IMG/VR virus record: IMGVR_UViG_3300046535_000692
Span: 1 to 36,696 of that record
Origin: a virus
Reading direction: 5' to 3' (one strand)
Length of the DNA stretch: 36,696 nt
Within the stretch, counting starts at the first letter, position 1. Each line of letters opens with the position of its first letter. A program made the translations under genes and the position numbers. Shown piece by piece: positions 19,537-28,547 of the stretch. The notes beneath the pieces are model-generated. The model was not told the origin of the DNA. It made no database searches and worked only from the letters and a program-made list of their open reading frames with translations.

Positions 19537-21606
19537 ATGAGCGCAGTCGGTTATGTCAGCACCACAGGTGACACCCGCAAGGTCACCAAAGCCGGGGACA
19601 CCATGACGGGTGACCTCGTCCTGAATGATGACACCCCGGATACCAGCCACTCCGCAGGCAGTAAGACGTACATCGACACACAGGTAGCGACGAAGGCCAG
19701 CACCAGCACCCAGATTATCGCCGGAACCGGCCTGACCGGCGGCGGCACTCTGGCTGCTGACCGGACTCTGACCGTGGCGTATGGATCCACCAGCACAACT
19801 TCGTGCGTTGGTAACGACTCGCGGCTGTCGGATTCCCGTACACCGAGCGGAACCGCTTCCGGTGACCTTTCCGGGCCATACCCTGGACCCACCGTTGCCA
19901 AAGTCAATGGCGTCACGATCTCGGGCACTCCCGCTGTCGGTTACGCTCCGGTGGCCACGAGTTCTTCAGCGGCTTCCTGGGCGGCTATCTCCACATCCAG
20001 CGCCTGGATCTTTGACGTCACATCCACCACGTACGGTGCGGTCGGTGATGCGCAGATCGTAACCGACGGGGCGATGACTTCCGGAAGTGCGGTACTGACC
20101 AGCGCTTCCGGTCTGTTCACCGCCGGTGATGTCGGAAAGTCGATTCAGGTCAAAGGGGGCGCCGCCACCGGCATCACCACGCTGGTCACCACCATCCTGT
20201 CCCGACAGAGCGCCACACAAGTGACCCTGTCCGCCGTGAACTCCTCCGGCGGCTCCATTACTGGCGCTCAGGTCATCTGGGGAACCGACGACACCGTAGC
20301 CATCCAGGCAGCCGTTACCGCCGCTGAAGCGTACCTGGTGGCGCACACGTACGCACAGGTGTTCTTCCCTCCACGCATGTACGTGGTCGCTGGGGCCCTG
20401 AACACCAGCAAATCCGGAAACGGCCAGCTTGTATTCGGCGTGTACAGCACGACGGCGGACAAGAGGATCCTGGAATTCGCAGGAGCCACGAATGGCGCTC
20501 CAGCCGTCCGACACTGGCAGCAGACTGTTCCGCAGACCGCCGGGTCGTGCCTGATCAGCTTCGGCGTATACGCGTCAACGACTGCTCAGACCAACGACAT
20601 CAACGCGCACGGCAACCCTGGCGTGATCTCCGGCCCGAACGAGGGCTCCGGCTACGGCGTCAACGCGGTCTACAGCAACGTCATGCCGGTCATCACCAAC
20701 CTGGCGATCATCACCACCCACAGCGCCTACGGCATCACCTACGGTGCAGCTAATTTGTGGGGATGCGCCAATGCGCACCTGGAGAACTTCGCCTACGGCA
20801 CCGCCGGAACCGTCGCCAGTCCTTCCACTGACTACAGCTCGCCCGGGACATTCGGAACTGGCCTTTCTGTGGGACTTCTCCTCCCCGCCCCTGGCAACAA
20901 CGATTACGTGATCGCCAAGAACATCTCCTGCGGCGGCGGCTACACCTACGCGATGTTCCTGACCGAGCACGCGGTGGTGGACCGTTATATGGCCCTGTAC
21001 TGCTGGGCCGGACTGTGCGCCGTCGGAAACTACGCCAGCTCGGTCGGCTCTGTTCACTCCATGCATGTCACTTCAGCATCCATTGAAGCGTGCACACACG
21101 AGCTGTACATCATCGGTGCTGGGTCGCAGGGTGTCGGACCGACGATCTACATCAACATCTCCACCGAGTCCAGCACGCCGAATGTGGCCGGGAATTCCAC
21201 CGCCGCTATGAATGCCGCTCTCGGGCGCGTGACATTTACGGGTCTGTTCACCGAGGCCAATGTGAGCGTCTCCGCCCCAACGGGCCTGGAGCTTGTCAAC
21301 GGCCAGGTCCCGCGCGCCATCAAGCGGAAGACCACCACATTCACTTGCACACCGATCGACCGTACCCTGATCTGCGACACGACCAGTGCCGGATTCACCG
21401 GGACCCTCCCGGCCGCCGATTACAACGCCGTTGAGTACGTATTCAAGAACGTCGGTTCCAATACGCTCACGGTGGATACGACCAGCAGCCAGCTCATCTA
21501 CACGACCAGCGGCACCGGAGCCACCTCAACTACAGCGGCTACCGGAGTGACCTTGCGGGTGCAGGCTCTGTACAACGGCAGTTCGTGGGGCTGGTACGCC
21601 GTCTAA
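19537..21606 (+). CDS. Tailspike-like protein with pectate-lyase beta-helix
   Basis: A 689-residue protein. Residues 1-140 resemble fibre heads ([10 protein letters not shown], Gly-Thr-Gly-Leu-Thr-Gly-Gly-Gly-Thr). Around 164-172 Tyr-Gly-Ala-Val-Gly-Asp begins a right-handed beta-helix of the pectate-lyase superfamily, with Asp-Asp-Thr-x-Ala-Ile-Gln-Ala-Ala-Val near 252. The last 90 residues form a compact C-terminal domain typical of fibre tips. It probably binds or degrades a cell-surface polysaccharide. ATG 19537 lies 8 nt after GGAGG. Its place before the connector genes is unusual. Confidence 0.8.
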   Translation: MSAVGYVSTTGDTRKVTKAGDTMTGDLVLNDDTPDTSHSAGSKTYIDTQVATKASTSTQIIAGTGLTGGGTLAADRTLTVAYGSTSTTSCVGNDSRLSDSRTPSGTASGDLSGPYPGPTVAKVNGVTISGTPAVGYAPVATSSSAASWAAISTSSAWIFDVTSTTYGAVGDAQIVTDGAMTSGSAVLTSASGLFTAGDVGKSIQVKGGAATGITTLVTTILSRQSATQVTLSAVNSSGGSITGAQVIWGTDDTVAIQAAVTAAEAYLVAHTYAQVFFPPRMYVVAGALNTSKSGNGQLVFGVYSTTADKRILEFAGATNGAPAVRHWQQTVPQTAGSCLISFGVYASTTAQTNDINAHGNPGVISGPNEGSGYGVNAVYSNVMPVITNLAIITTHSAYGITYGAANLWGCANAHLENFAYGTAGTVASPSTDYSSPGTFGTGLSVGLLLPAPGNNDYVIAKNISCGGGYTYAMFLTEHAVVDRYMALYCWAGLCAVGNYASSVGSVHSMHVTSASIEACTHELYIIGAGSQGVGPTIYINISTESSTPNVAGNSTAAMNAALGRVTFTGLFTEANVSVSAPTGLELVNGQVPRAIKRKTTTFTCTPIDRTLICDTTSAGFTGTLPAADYNAVEYVFKNVGSNTLTVDTTSSQLIYTTSGTGATSTTAATGVTLRVQALYNGSSWGWYAV

Positions 21607-21645
21607 TACCGGCAAAGATCCCCACAACGCAATAGGAGGACCAGG

Positions 21646-23043
21646 ATGGCCAGCGTTACCGCAGGGGACACTCTGGTCCTGCTGTCTCAGTGGTATGACT
21701 TCGTGGGCGGCACCCTCGTAGACCTGGATGCCAGCCCCAGCATCACCATTACCAACATAGCGACCTCCACAGTGGCTGTCGCAACCACCACGACCGGTGT
21801 CACACAACCGGGCATCGGTGCGTACGGCTACCCCTGGGCGACTCCGTCCTCTCTGGCGGCTGGCTCCTACCTGGTCACCTGGTCTGGCCTGAAGAGCAGC
21901 GTGGCGGTCAACAGCGACGAAGTCATCACTGTTGCTGGAAGCGGAACGACACCGACATCAGCGGCTGTTGAGCTGGCCGTCTACACCACCCGGGAAACCG
22001 TAAAACGCGCCCTGGAGATCCAGGAGACCGCGCGGAGCAACCGGCAGATCGACCGCGCGATCCGGTCCTCCTCACGCATTGTCGAAGGCCTCACGCACCG
22101 GACGTTCTACCCCGAGTACATGACCAACAAGTACGACTGGCCCAATATCCAGGGCGCGCTTCCCTGGAGGCTCTGGCTGGATGACAGCACTCTGGTCAGC
22201 CTGAGCGCTCTCAGCAGCACGGGTGGCGGAGTCGTCAGCATCGCGGACGCCCTCCTGGAGCCGAACCGCACAGGACCGCCGTACAGTCGTATTGAACTGA
22301 AACTGGACAGCGCCTCCGCTTTCGGCGGCGGCAGCACGTACCAGCAGTCCATCCTGGTTACCGGGATCTTCGGCTACTCGAATGAGCAGAACACCACAGG
22401 GCTGACCGCCGAAGCGCTGGACGCGACCGAAACAGCGATCGACGTGGACGGAACGACAGCGGGAATGGTGGGCGTCGGGTCGATCATCAAGATCGATGAC
22501 GAGCGCTGCATCGTGACCGAGCGCTCCTTCCTGGATACCACGGTCAACCTCGCGGGAAACATCGCTATCACGGTGACTGGTACAGACACACTCGTTGCCG
22601 TTCCTGACGGAACCCAGTTCGCACCCGAAGAGACGATCCTCATCGACGCGGAGAAGTTCCTGATTGTGGATATCGCTGGGAACAACCTGCTGACACGGCG
22701 CGCTTTCGATGGCACCCCAGCGGCTGCCCACACCACTGGAGCCGATATCTACGCCAGCCGGACTCTTCAGGTTCAGCGTGGGGCACTGGGGACGACAGCA
22801 GCCGTGCACTCCATCGGCACCACCGTGTACGAATGGATCGTGCCTTACGGCATCAGGGAATTCGTCACCGCGTACGCGATTTCCGATCTCCTGGAAGAGC
22901 AGACCGGATGGTTCCGCACAATGTCGGCTGCTTCCAGCACGGGTGGCGCGGCCAAGCGCCCGGCGACCATGGTGGCACTTCAGGATCTTCGCGACCGCGT
23001 AGCCCAGCAGTACACCCGTAAGGCCCGTCAGCGCACGATCTAG
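21646..23043 (+). CDS. Head-tail connector with extra beta domains
   Basis: A 465-residue protein. Residues 1-100 are an Ig-like beta domain. Residues 108-180 are a helical part (Arg-Glu-Thr-Val-Lys-Arg-Ala-Leu and Arg-x-Ile-Asp-Arg-Ala-Ile-Arg) resembling the gp6/gp15-type adaptor, and its closing helices lie at 395-465. Between them sits about 200 residues of beta structure with Thr/Asp-rich repeats. It probably forms the adaptor ring below the portal. AGGAGG supports ATG 21646. Assignment rests on layout and position. Confidence 0.6.
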   Translation: MASVTAGDTLVLLSQWYDFVGGTLVDLDASPSITITNIATSTVAVATTTTGVTQPGIGAYGYPWATPSSLAAGSYLVTWSGLKSSVAVNSDEVITVAGSGTTPTSAAVELAVYTTRETVKRALEIQETARSNRQIDRAIRSSSRIVEGLTHRTFYPEYMTNKYDWPNIQGALPWRLWLDDSTLVSLSALSSTGGGVVSIADALLEPNRTGPPYSRIELKLDSASAFGGGSTYQQSILVTGIFGYSNEQNTTGLTAEALDATETAIDVDGTTAGMVGVGSIIKIDDERCIVTERSFLDTTVNLAGNIAITVTGTDTLVAVPDGTQFAPEETILIDAEKFLIVDIAGNNLLTRRAFDGTPAAAHTTGADIYASRTLQVQRGALGTTAAVHSIGTTVYEWIVPYGIREFVTAYAISDLLEEQTGWFRTMSAASSTGGAAKRPATMVALQDLRDRVAQQYTRKARQRTI

Positions 23044-23056
23044 CCAGGAGGAGAAG

Positions 23057-23470
23057 ATGGCACCTCCGTCCAACTGGGCTCCCCACCCCGAAGTCCGCAG
23101 CGGAGACGATCTTTCCTTCGGAGAGCGCGCTGCCGATATGGTCCGCAACGGGATGGGCTCCTGGGTATTCGTCATCTCGTTCTTCAGCTTCATGCTGGTG
23201 TGGGCTTCCGTGAATGTCGCTGGGGTTATCGGCCGTTGGGATCCGTACCCCTTCATCCTGCTGAATCTGGTGCTGTCCATGCTGGCCTCCGTCCAGGGAG
23301 CCATCCTCCTGATCGCCGCCAAGCGCTCCGATCAGATATCCGCCGAACTGGCGAATGCGAACTACAAGAGCAGCATCGAAGACCAGGAGACCGGCGCCGA
23401 GTCGCTGAGGCTCGTCCAGAAACTGTGCAAGGCGCTCGGAGTGGACGAAGCGGTGGACGAGGAGGCCTGA
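23057..23470 (+). CDS. DUF1003 membrane protein
   Basis: A 137-residue protein. Two membrane spans lie at about 36-57 and 67-90 and are joined by Trp-Asp-Pro-Tyr-Pro-Phe-Ile-Leu-Leu-Asn-Leu-Val-Leu-Ser-Met-Leu-Ala. This is the DUF1003 hallmark, followed by a charged helix (Lys-Arg-Ser-Asp-Gln). The family occurs in many bacteria without a settled function. AGGAGG precedes ATG 23057, and the stop overlaps the next start. A membrane protein between connector genes is not a virion part by nature; holin-like action or superinfection exclusion are possible roles. Confidence 0.75.
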   Translation: MAPPSNWAPHPEVRSGDDLSFGERAADMVRNGMGSWVFVISFFSFMLVWASVNVAGVIGRWDPYPFILLNLVLSMLASVQGAILLIAAKRSDQISAELANANYKSSIEDQETGAESLRLVQKLCKALGVDEAVDEEA

Positions 23471-23856
23471 TGCCCGGCTTGGAGATAGAAGCCTATACGC
23501 ACGCTTCGGGCTCCATCTGGAGCCGTCTCATCAACCGGCGCATGGATGTCGCTTCTGAGGAGATATCAAAGCAGCTGGCGGAAAAGGGCAAGGAGCTGGT
23601 GGAGAGTCACCTTGACCAGGTGATCGTCAATCCGACTCCCTATTACCAGACGCAAATCCGTGCTGAACCAGAAGGTGTGTTCTACCGGGTCTCGGATAGC
23701 GGGGTTGTGTACGGAGGATGGCTCGAAGGCATCGACGGCCGCAACAAGCCACGTCCCGGATTCCCCGGCTACCACACGTTCCGTATCGTCAAGGGTCAGC
23801 TGGAGAAGGAAGCACCCTCCATCGCTCGCGTAGTGGTCCACGAATACACGATCTGA
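23470..23856 (+). CDS. Neck / tail-completion protein (HK97 gp10-like)
   Basis: A 128-residue protein starting in TGATG. A long N-terminal helix with Lys-Glu-Leu-Val-Glu-Ser-His is followed by beta strands and a Gly-Gly-Trp-Leu-Glu-Gly element, then Phe-Pro-Gly-Tyr-His-Thr-Phe. That order is usual in HK97 gp10-type head-closure or tail-completion proteins, which sit at this place in siphovirus operons. Direct sequence support is modest. Confidence 0.6.
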   Translation: MPGLEIEAYTHASGSIWSRLINRRMDVASEEISKQLAEKGKELVESHLDQVIVNPTPYYQTQIRAEPEGVFYRVSDSGVVYGGWLEGIDGRNKPRPGFPGYHTFRIVKGQLEKEAPSIARVVVHEYTI

Positions 23857-23865
23857 GGAGGCCCC

Positions 23866-24321
23866 GTGTCGCTCAACATCACCGGGATCCTGGATGCCGT
23901 GGTTACGCACGCTTCTGAAATCGGGCGCTTCGATGTCGTAAACCGTTTTGAGACGAAGCGTGCCCCTGGGCAGGGCATGACGGCATCCATCTGGGTGAAC
24001 AGCGTCAACCCTATCCAGTCTTCTGGGCTCGCTACAACGACGACGCGTATCGAGTTCACCGTACGCATATATCTGAACTCCTTGCAGCAGCCCTACGACG
24101 ACAACGACACGCTGCTGACACAGACGCTGGACGCCTTGTTCGCCGCCTACATCGACAACTTCACTCTTGGCGGACTGGTCCGGCATGTTGACATATTCGG
24201 GGCCTATGGCCAGGGGCTCGTGTCCAGGGCTGGATATATCAACCAGGACGGCCACGAGTTCCGCGTCATGTCCATTACTCTTCCGGTCCTGGTCGATGAC
24301 CTCTGGGATCAGGTTCCGTAA
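23866..24321 (+). CDS. Tail terminator protein (probable)
   Basis: A 151-residue protein from GTG 23866, with GGAGG upstream. Alternating helix and strand, a central Glu-Phe-Thr-Val-Arg-Ile-Tyr-Leu strand and a Leu-Leu-Thr-Gln-Thr-Leu-Asp-Ala-Leu-Phe helix fit the small fold of tail terminators. These cap the tail tube and dock it to the head. The assignment rests mainly on its place directly before the tube gene. Confidence 0.55.
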   Translation: MSLNITGILDAVVTHASEIGRFDVVNRFETKRAPGQGMTASIWVNSVNPIQSSGLATTTTRIEFTVRIYLNSLQQPYDDNDTLLTQTLDALFAAYIDNFTLGGLVRHVDIFGAYGQGLVSRAGYINQDGHEFRVMSITLPVLVDDLWDQVP

Positions 24322-24350
24322 AACCGCTTTATATCCCTTAGGAGGGTGAC

Positions 24351-25730
24351 GTGGCAAAATCCTCGGGCTTGGGGGATAACTTCTACCTGTCGGGCTACGA
24401 TCTGAGCACTGACATCGGAAGCCTGTCCAGCATCAGCGGCGGACCGGCACTCCTGGATGTCACGTCCATCGACAAGTCCGCCTACGAACGAATCGGTGGC
24501 CTGCGTAATGGCAACCTGGAGTTCATGGCGTTCTTCGACACCGCCGCCGGTAAAGCTCACCCGCGTCTCTCGACTCTGCCGACCACCGACGTCATCGCCA
24601 CGTACGCCCGAGGCACGACGCTCGGGAACGACGCCGCGTGCATGGTCGCCAAGCAGATCAACTACGACGGCACCCGAGCCGCCGACGGTATGTTCACCTT
24701 CGCTGTCCAGGCTCAGTCGAACGCATACGGTATCGAGTGGGGTCAGCAGCTCACTGCCGGACTCCGCACAGATACTGCGGCGACCAACGGCACGGGTGCC
24801 GCCCTGGACAACGATGGCATCAACGCCGTACAACTGCCTGGCTCCTCCGGCAACACCATCACCACCCCGGATGCGGCGTCTCTCGACATTGTCGGAGACA
24901 TCGATATCCGTGCCCGCATCGCGGCGGATGACTGGACCCCGGCCGCCGACAGCGCGATCGTGGCGAAGTACAACACCACAGGCAACCAGCGTTCCTACGC
25001 CCTGTACCTGAACTCCACAGGCGCTCTGAGTATGCGGTGGAGCGCAGACGGCACCACGGTGATCACCAAGAACTCCACCGTGAACCCCACTGTCACCGAT
25101 GGCCAGATTCTCTGGGTGCGCGCAACGCTCGATGTGGATAACGGCGCCACAGGCAACACGGTCACGTTCTACACCAGCAACGACGGAACCACCTGGACGC
25201 AGCTCGGAGCCACTGTTGTCACTGCGGCGACTACTGCGATCTTCGCCAGCACCGCTGTCCTGGAAATCGGAAGCCGCAACACAGGAACTGCCGAATTCCT
25301 GGCGGGGAAGTTCTTCGAGGCCCAGGTTCTCAGCGGAATCGGTGGAACTTCCGTAGCTCACCCGGTTGCGAGCACGGCTTCGGTCACCGATGCCACTCCG
25401 CTGACTTGGACCGTGAACGGCACCGCGTTCTTCACGAACAACAGCTACTTCGGCCTTCAGGCTTATCTCCAGGTCACCAGCTTCACCGGCACCGACGTGA
25501 CAATCAAGCTCCAGTCTTCCATGGATAACGCGGCCACCGATGCTTACGCGGATGTGACAGGCGGCGGATTCACCACAGTCACTTCCGGTCCGACCTCGGA
25601 GCGCATCGCAACCAGCGCAACGCTTCCAATTGAACGGTATCTTCGCGTCGTGACAACCACGAGTGGCGGGTTCACCAGTCTGACATTCAATGTTGTGGCT
25701 GTGCGCAATAAGGTTTCTACCGTGTTCTAA
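24351..25730 (+). CDS. Major tail tube protein with LamG-type insertion
   Basis: A 459-residue protein. Residues 1-130 fit a tube protein (Asp-Val-Thr-Ser-Ile-Asp-Lys-Ser-Ala-Tyr-Glu-Arg). Residues 150-345 read as a concanavalin-like LamG domain (Ile-Asp-Ile-Arg-Ala-Arg-Ile, Leu-Tyr-Leu-Asn-Ser-Thr-Gly, Trp-Val-Arg-Ala-Thr-Leu-Asp), which in virions decorates the tail and can bind sugars. Residues 350-459 are another beta domain. The tube motif recurs in the shorter protein at 28080. GTG start at 24351 after a strong AGGAGGGTG. Confidence 0.7.
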   Translation: MAKSSGLGDNFYLSGYDLSTDIGSLSSISGGPALLDVTSIDKSAYERIGGLRNGNLEFMAFFDTAAGKAHPRLSTLPTTDVIATYARGTTLGNDAACMVAKQINYDGTRAADGMFTFAVQAQSNAYGIEWGQQLTAGLRTDTAATNGTGAALDNDGINAVQLPGSSGNTITTPDAASLDIVGDIDIRARIAADDWTPAADSAIVAKYNTTGNQRSYALYLNSTGALSMRWSADGTTVITKNSTVNPTVTDGQILWVRATLDVDNGATGNTVTFYTSNDGTTWTQLGATVVTAATTAIFASTAVLEIGSRNTGTAEFLAGKFFEAQVLSGIGGTSVAHPVASTASVTDATPLTWTVNGTAFFTNNSYFGLQAYLQVTSFTGTDVTIKLQSSMDNAATDAYADVTGGGFTTVTSGPTSERIATSATLPIERYLRVVTTTSGGFTSLTFNVVAVRNKVSTVF

Positions 25731-25750
25731 CTCAGTCTGGGGAGACTCTC

Positions 25751-26191
25751 ATGCAGCACCTGAACCGTATCGCACCGCAGATGCCAGCGAGCGCCTACAA
25801 GACCTATACGGTCGTCGCTCCGCTCGCTACGCACTTCCGCCCAGCCACGTGTGCGGAGGTGGAATGCGACAAGTACCTCAAGGGCTGGCGCATCCGCACG
25901 GACACGCTGGACGCGCAGATGATCCACACGGCAATCAATGCCGGACGGAAGTATCAGTGGCTGCATGTGTCGGAGCTGGAGAACTGGCTCGTCTTCGAGG
26001 CGGGCCAGTCCTGCTTCCAGGTCTCCACGCACCGCACCCGGATTGACAAGCCGGAACTGTTCATCGTCCGGGACGGCGACTGGCGCGGGAACCCCCGGGG
26101 GACCGAACCGGAAAGGCACAACGCGGATACCTGGGTGGATTCCTTCGCGAATCACCAGGACAAGCTTTCCCAGGCACACCAGCAGGGCTAA
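25751..26191 (+). CDS. Conserved actinophage tail-region protein
   Basis: A 146-residue protein. It has Thr-His-Phe-Arg-Pro-Ala-Thr-Cys-Ala-Glu-Val-Glu-Cys, a Gly-Gln-Ser-Cys-Phe turn, a His-Arg element, and near the end Leu-Phe-Ile-Val-Arg-Asp-Gly-Asp-Trp-Arg-Gly-Asn-Pro-Arg-Gly. I recall this combination from many Streptomyces phages right after the tube gene. Two or three cysteines could hold metal. The function is not known. ATG 25751 follows GGGGAG. Confidence 0.65.
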   Translation: MQHLNRIAPQMPASAYKTYTVVAPLATHFRPATCAEVECDKYLKGWRIRTDTLDAQMIHTAINAGRKYQWLHVSELENWLVFEAGQSCFQVSTHRTRIDKPELFIVRDGDWRGNPRGTEPERHNADTWVDSFANHQDKLSQAHQQG

Positions 26192-26208
26192 CATCCAATG
26201 GAGGCGAC

Positions 26209-26490
26209 ATGAGTTCACTCAGGCCGACCACGGCCACACTGGCGAATGTCGCCTCCTCAGCGACCAACGTCACCATCTTCGCGGCAGCCGGAAACACACG
26301 GGCCCGGACAGTCGTCAACGACTCCACCGCAGTTCTCTACCTGAAGTATGGGGTTACGGCATCCACCACCAGTTACACGGTGCAGCTTGCCGCAGGCGCA
26401 TATTACGAGTTCCCGCAGCCGACATACGCCGGTCAAGTCGATGGCATCTGGGCTTCGGCCAACGGGTCCGCCCGAGTGACGAGCTGGTGA
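26209..26490 (+). CDS. Small beta virion protein
   Basis: A 93-residue, Thr/Ala/Ser-rich protein predicted as a beta sandwich, with a Tyr-Tyr-Glu-Phe-Pro-Gln-Pro segment near the end. TGGAGG precedes ATG 26209. Small proteins of this type recur among actinophage fibre and tail accessory proteins and often sit beside fibre genes, as here. No specific role assigned. Confidence 0.6.
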   Translation: MSSLRPTTATLANVASSATNVTIFAAAGNTRARTVVNDSTAVLYLKYGVTASTTSYTVQLAAGAYYEFPQPTYAGQVDGIWASANGSARVTSW

Positions 26491-26494
26491 TCTA

Positions 26495-27334
26495 ATGCCA
26501 CTCTACAACCCTGGAATCCTGGCGACCGGCGGCACCATCACCGGAAACCTCAGCGAGACCGGTAATGGAACCATCAGCGGTACGCTGGCAGTAGGCGGGA
26601 ACACCGCATTATCCGCGAACCTGCTGGTCGGCTCCAACACTGCACTGGGTGACAACGGCGTTGGAGAGATCCAGCTCGCCAACGTCACCAGCGCACCGAC
26701 CACCAGTCCAGTTGGCGGTGCGGTGATCTACGCCAGTGGCGGTGGCGTTTTCCACCGAGACACTGGCGGCGTCTCAACTCCTGTCATCTCCCTCAACCGG
26801 GTGGGGATCGGGATGCCCACAGGGCTGGGTGAGACTGCCAACCGCTCGACCATCGGAACCCTTACCACGGCGATCACCAGCGGCACCCTGTACATCTTCT
26901 CCATCGGCCTGATGGCCGGTGAGTCGATTGGGCACGTAGGTTTCGCCACAGGAACGGTTGCCGCGAACGGTCCAACGCACTGGTGGACGGCGGTGCTGGA
27001 TAACACGTACAAGCAGCAGGCCCACTCGGCGGACCAGACCTCCACGGCTCTCCCGGCGTCTACGTGGCAGAACCTGGCTATGGTCACGCCATTCATGCCT
27101 ACGTATACGGGAACATACTTCCTGGCACTGATGGTGACGACCAGCGTCACCCAGCCCACCATCGCATCCAATGCGGCCTCCCCTACCATCTTCGTGACCG
27201 GAACAAACGCCCCTACCCCGCTTATCGGTGGCCTCTCCACTACTGGCCTGACCACCCCGGGCACGGACAACTCGACGGTCTACGCGGCCCCAACCGCTGC
27301 GGTACCCACTCTGTACATGTATTGCAGCGCGTGA
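26495..27334 (+). CDS. Tail fibre-like protein
   Basis: A 279-residue protein. The N-terminal 70 residues repeat short Gly-Asn/Gly-Gly-Thr turns (Gly-Gly-Thr-Ile-Thr-Gly-Asn-Leu, Gly-Thr-Leu-Ala-Val-Gly-Gly-Asn-Thr) typical of fibre stalks. A peptide Gly-Gly-Gly-Val-Phe-His-Arg-Asp links to a C-terminal beta domain of about 170 residues, probably the receptor-facing part. No helices or membrane spans are predicted. It is the last rightward gene before a strong hairpin and the first HNH insertion. Confidence 0.65.
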   Translation: MPLYNPGILATGGTITGNLSETGNGTISGTLAVGGNTALSANLLVGSNTALGDNGVGEIQLANVTSAPTTSPVGGAVIYASGGGVFHRDTGGVSTPVISLNRVGIGMPTGLGETANRSTIGTLTTAITSGTLYIFSIGLMAGESIGHVGFATGTVAANGPTHWWTAVLDNTYKQQAHSADQTSTALPASTWQNLAMVTPFMPTYTGTYFLALMVTTSVTQPTIASNAASPTIFVTGTNAPTPLIGGLSTTGLTTPGTDNSTVYAAPTAAVPTLYMYCSA

Positions 27335-27348
27335 CGGTGGCGGGATGT

Positions 27349-27388
27349 CTCAGGCGCATCGGGCGTCATCCAGCCCGATGCGCCTGAG
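27349..27388. terminator. Strong 16-bp terminator hairpin between convergent genes
   Basis: CTCAGGCGCATCGGGC (27349-27364) and GCCCGATGCGCCTGAG (27373-27388) are perfect inverted arms with an 8-nt loop. It lies 15 bp after the rightward fibre gene and 38 bp from the end of the leftward HNH gene, so it can stop both. No long T-run follows. It may have come with the HNH gene. Confidence 0.65.
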
Positions 27389-27425
27389 TTACAGGCAATT
27401 CTTCGCTGGTTAGCCCATAACTACC

Positions 27426-28073
27426 TCAAGACGAGCTTTCCCTCTTTGCCTGTTCGGCACGTTTCTTTATCCACCCGCCAGGATCCCTGCGACGAGCGTT
27501 GTTTTCAGCTCGCGTCAGCCAACGGCAATTACTGGGCTCATAGTTGCCGTCAGGATCACGCCTGTCAATCTGGTGATCCATAGACGGACGTTCCCCCATG
27601 TCTTCGAGGAAGTTCTCGAAGTTCTCCATCCAGCGGTCACACACCCTGATTCCACGGCCCCCATACGTTGGATACGAAGCGTTTCCTTCGTCACGGCAGC
27701 GGGATTTCATGGAGTTCCATACGGTGTACGTCGGAGTCTTCGACCACCCATGCGTGTACGCAGATGAACGATCCTCCGTGTAAGTGGCGAGTTGTTTGCG
27801 CACTTCCTCTGTGTGGTGCTTCCCCGTCATGGGGTGCTCAACCCGGCTGTTGTGCCCAGCAACGTACTTGCTGACACGATTTCGTCGTTCATCTACCGCT
27901 GCGTATTCGCCGCAACCGCATGCACACAACTGCGGCACAGCAGCCTTCTTCAAGAAGGCCTTCTTCTCATCCGATGGTCCGTTTTTCTTCTGACCCTCGC
28001 CGATGTTTTTACGTCGCTCCGCGCTGAATGGGCGGTGCCTGTCACAGGTGCAGTCAGGTGAACATTTCGCCAT
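27426..28073 (-). CDS. HNH homing endonuclease
   Basis: A 215-residue free-standing endonuclease. Cys4, Cys8, Cys10 and His13 form the N-terminal zinc motif. Phe-Ser-Ala-Glu-Arg-Arg-Lys and a second Cys-Ala-Cys-Gly-Cys-Gly-Glu motif (50-57) with His-His-Thr-Glu-Glu-Val are NUMOD-like DNA-binding parts. The HNH core has Tyr-Gly-Gly-Arg-Gly-Ile-Arg-Val-Cys, Asp156-His157-Gln and Asn-Tyr-Glu-Pro-Ser-Asn172-Cys-Arg-Trp. It spreads by cutting an unoccupied site in related phages. It lies against the direction of the operon and has a leaderless promoter at 28085-28080. Confidence 0.88.
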   Translation of the reverse strand: MAKCSPDCTCDRHRPFSAERRKNIGEGQKKNGPSDEKKAFLKKAAVPQLCACGCGEYAAVDERRNRVSKYVAGHNSRVEHPMTGKHHTEEVRKQLATYTEDRSSAYTHGWSKTPTYTVWNSMKSRCRDEGNASYPTYGGRGIRVCDRWMENFENFLEDMGERPSMDHQIDRRDPDGNYEPSNCRWLTRAENNARRRDPGGWIKKRAEQAKRESSS

Positions 28074-28079
28074 GGCTTC

Positions 28080-28085
28080 ATGGTA
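28080..28085 (-). promoter_or_regulatory. Leaderless promoter of first HNH gene
   Basis: On the minus strand the sequence reads TTGCTT (28108-28103), 17 nt, TGA-TACCAT (-10 at 28085-28080), 6 nt (GAAGCC) and ATG. No ribosome site exists in those 6 nt. It overlaps the start codon of the rightward gene at 28080, so the two genes share their first bases. Confidence 0.6.
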
Positions 28086-28547
28086 TCACCTGTGTCCAAT
28101 CAAAGCAACCAACCAAAACACCAGATCAGAAGGGGTGTGGTTCAAATTTCGAAGGCAAGCGGCCTTGGGTGGACGACTCTCAGTGCAGACGATAGCAGTG
28201 GCACTCCGGTCGTTATCAAGAATGACTGTACAAATCTCTCGTTCGCCACACCTCGTGGCGTCCAGGACATCACCGGCGTGGACAAGAGCGCTTTCGAGCG
28301 TCTCCTCCTGCTGGCGGACTTCTCGGTCACGCTGAACGGCGTCTACAACACCGCCGTGTCCCACTCGGTCTTCAAGACCGTTCCCAGCACCTCAGTCAAC
28401 CGCACGCTGTCCATGACGGTGAATGCGGTATCGCTTCCCAACGAGGTCATCTTCACCGACTACCCGCTGACTCGTGCGCAGTCCGGTGAACTTACGTGGG
28501 CCGTGCCTGGCAGCTTGGCGGACGGAACTGTCCCGACTTGGGCGTAA
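28080..28547 (+). CDS. Second tail tube-like protein
   Basis: A 155-residue protein. Asp-Ile-Thr-Gly-Val-Asp-Lys-Ser-Ala-Phe-Glu-Arg at about 63-74 matches Asp-Val-Thr-Ser-Ile-Asp-Lys-Ser-Ala-Tyr-Glu-Arg of the large tube protein at 24351, and the downstream strands have the same spacing. An Asp-Gly-Thr-x-Pro-Thr-Trp-Ala end is typical of short actinophage tube proteins. The N-terminus Met-Val-Ser-Pro-Val-Ser-Asn-Gln-Ser-Asn favours ATG 28080, although no good ribosome site is left there; the HNH promoter occupies the same bases. Confidence 0.65.
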   Translation: MVSPVSNQSNQPKHQIRRGVVQISKASGLGWTTLSADDSSGTPVVIKNDCTNLSFATPRGVQDITGVDKSAFERLLLLADFSVTLNGVYNTAVSHSVFKTVPSTSVNRTLSMTVNAVSLPNEVIFTDYPLTRAQSGELTWAVPGSLADGTVPTWA

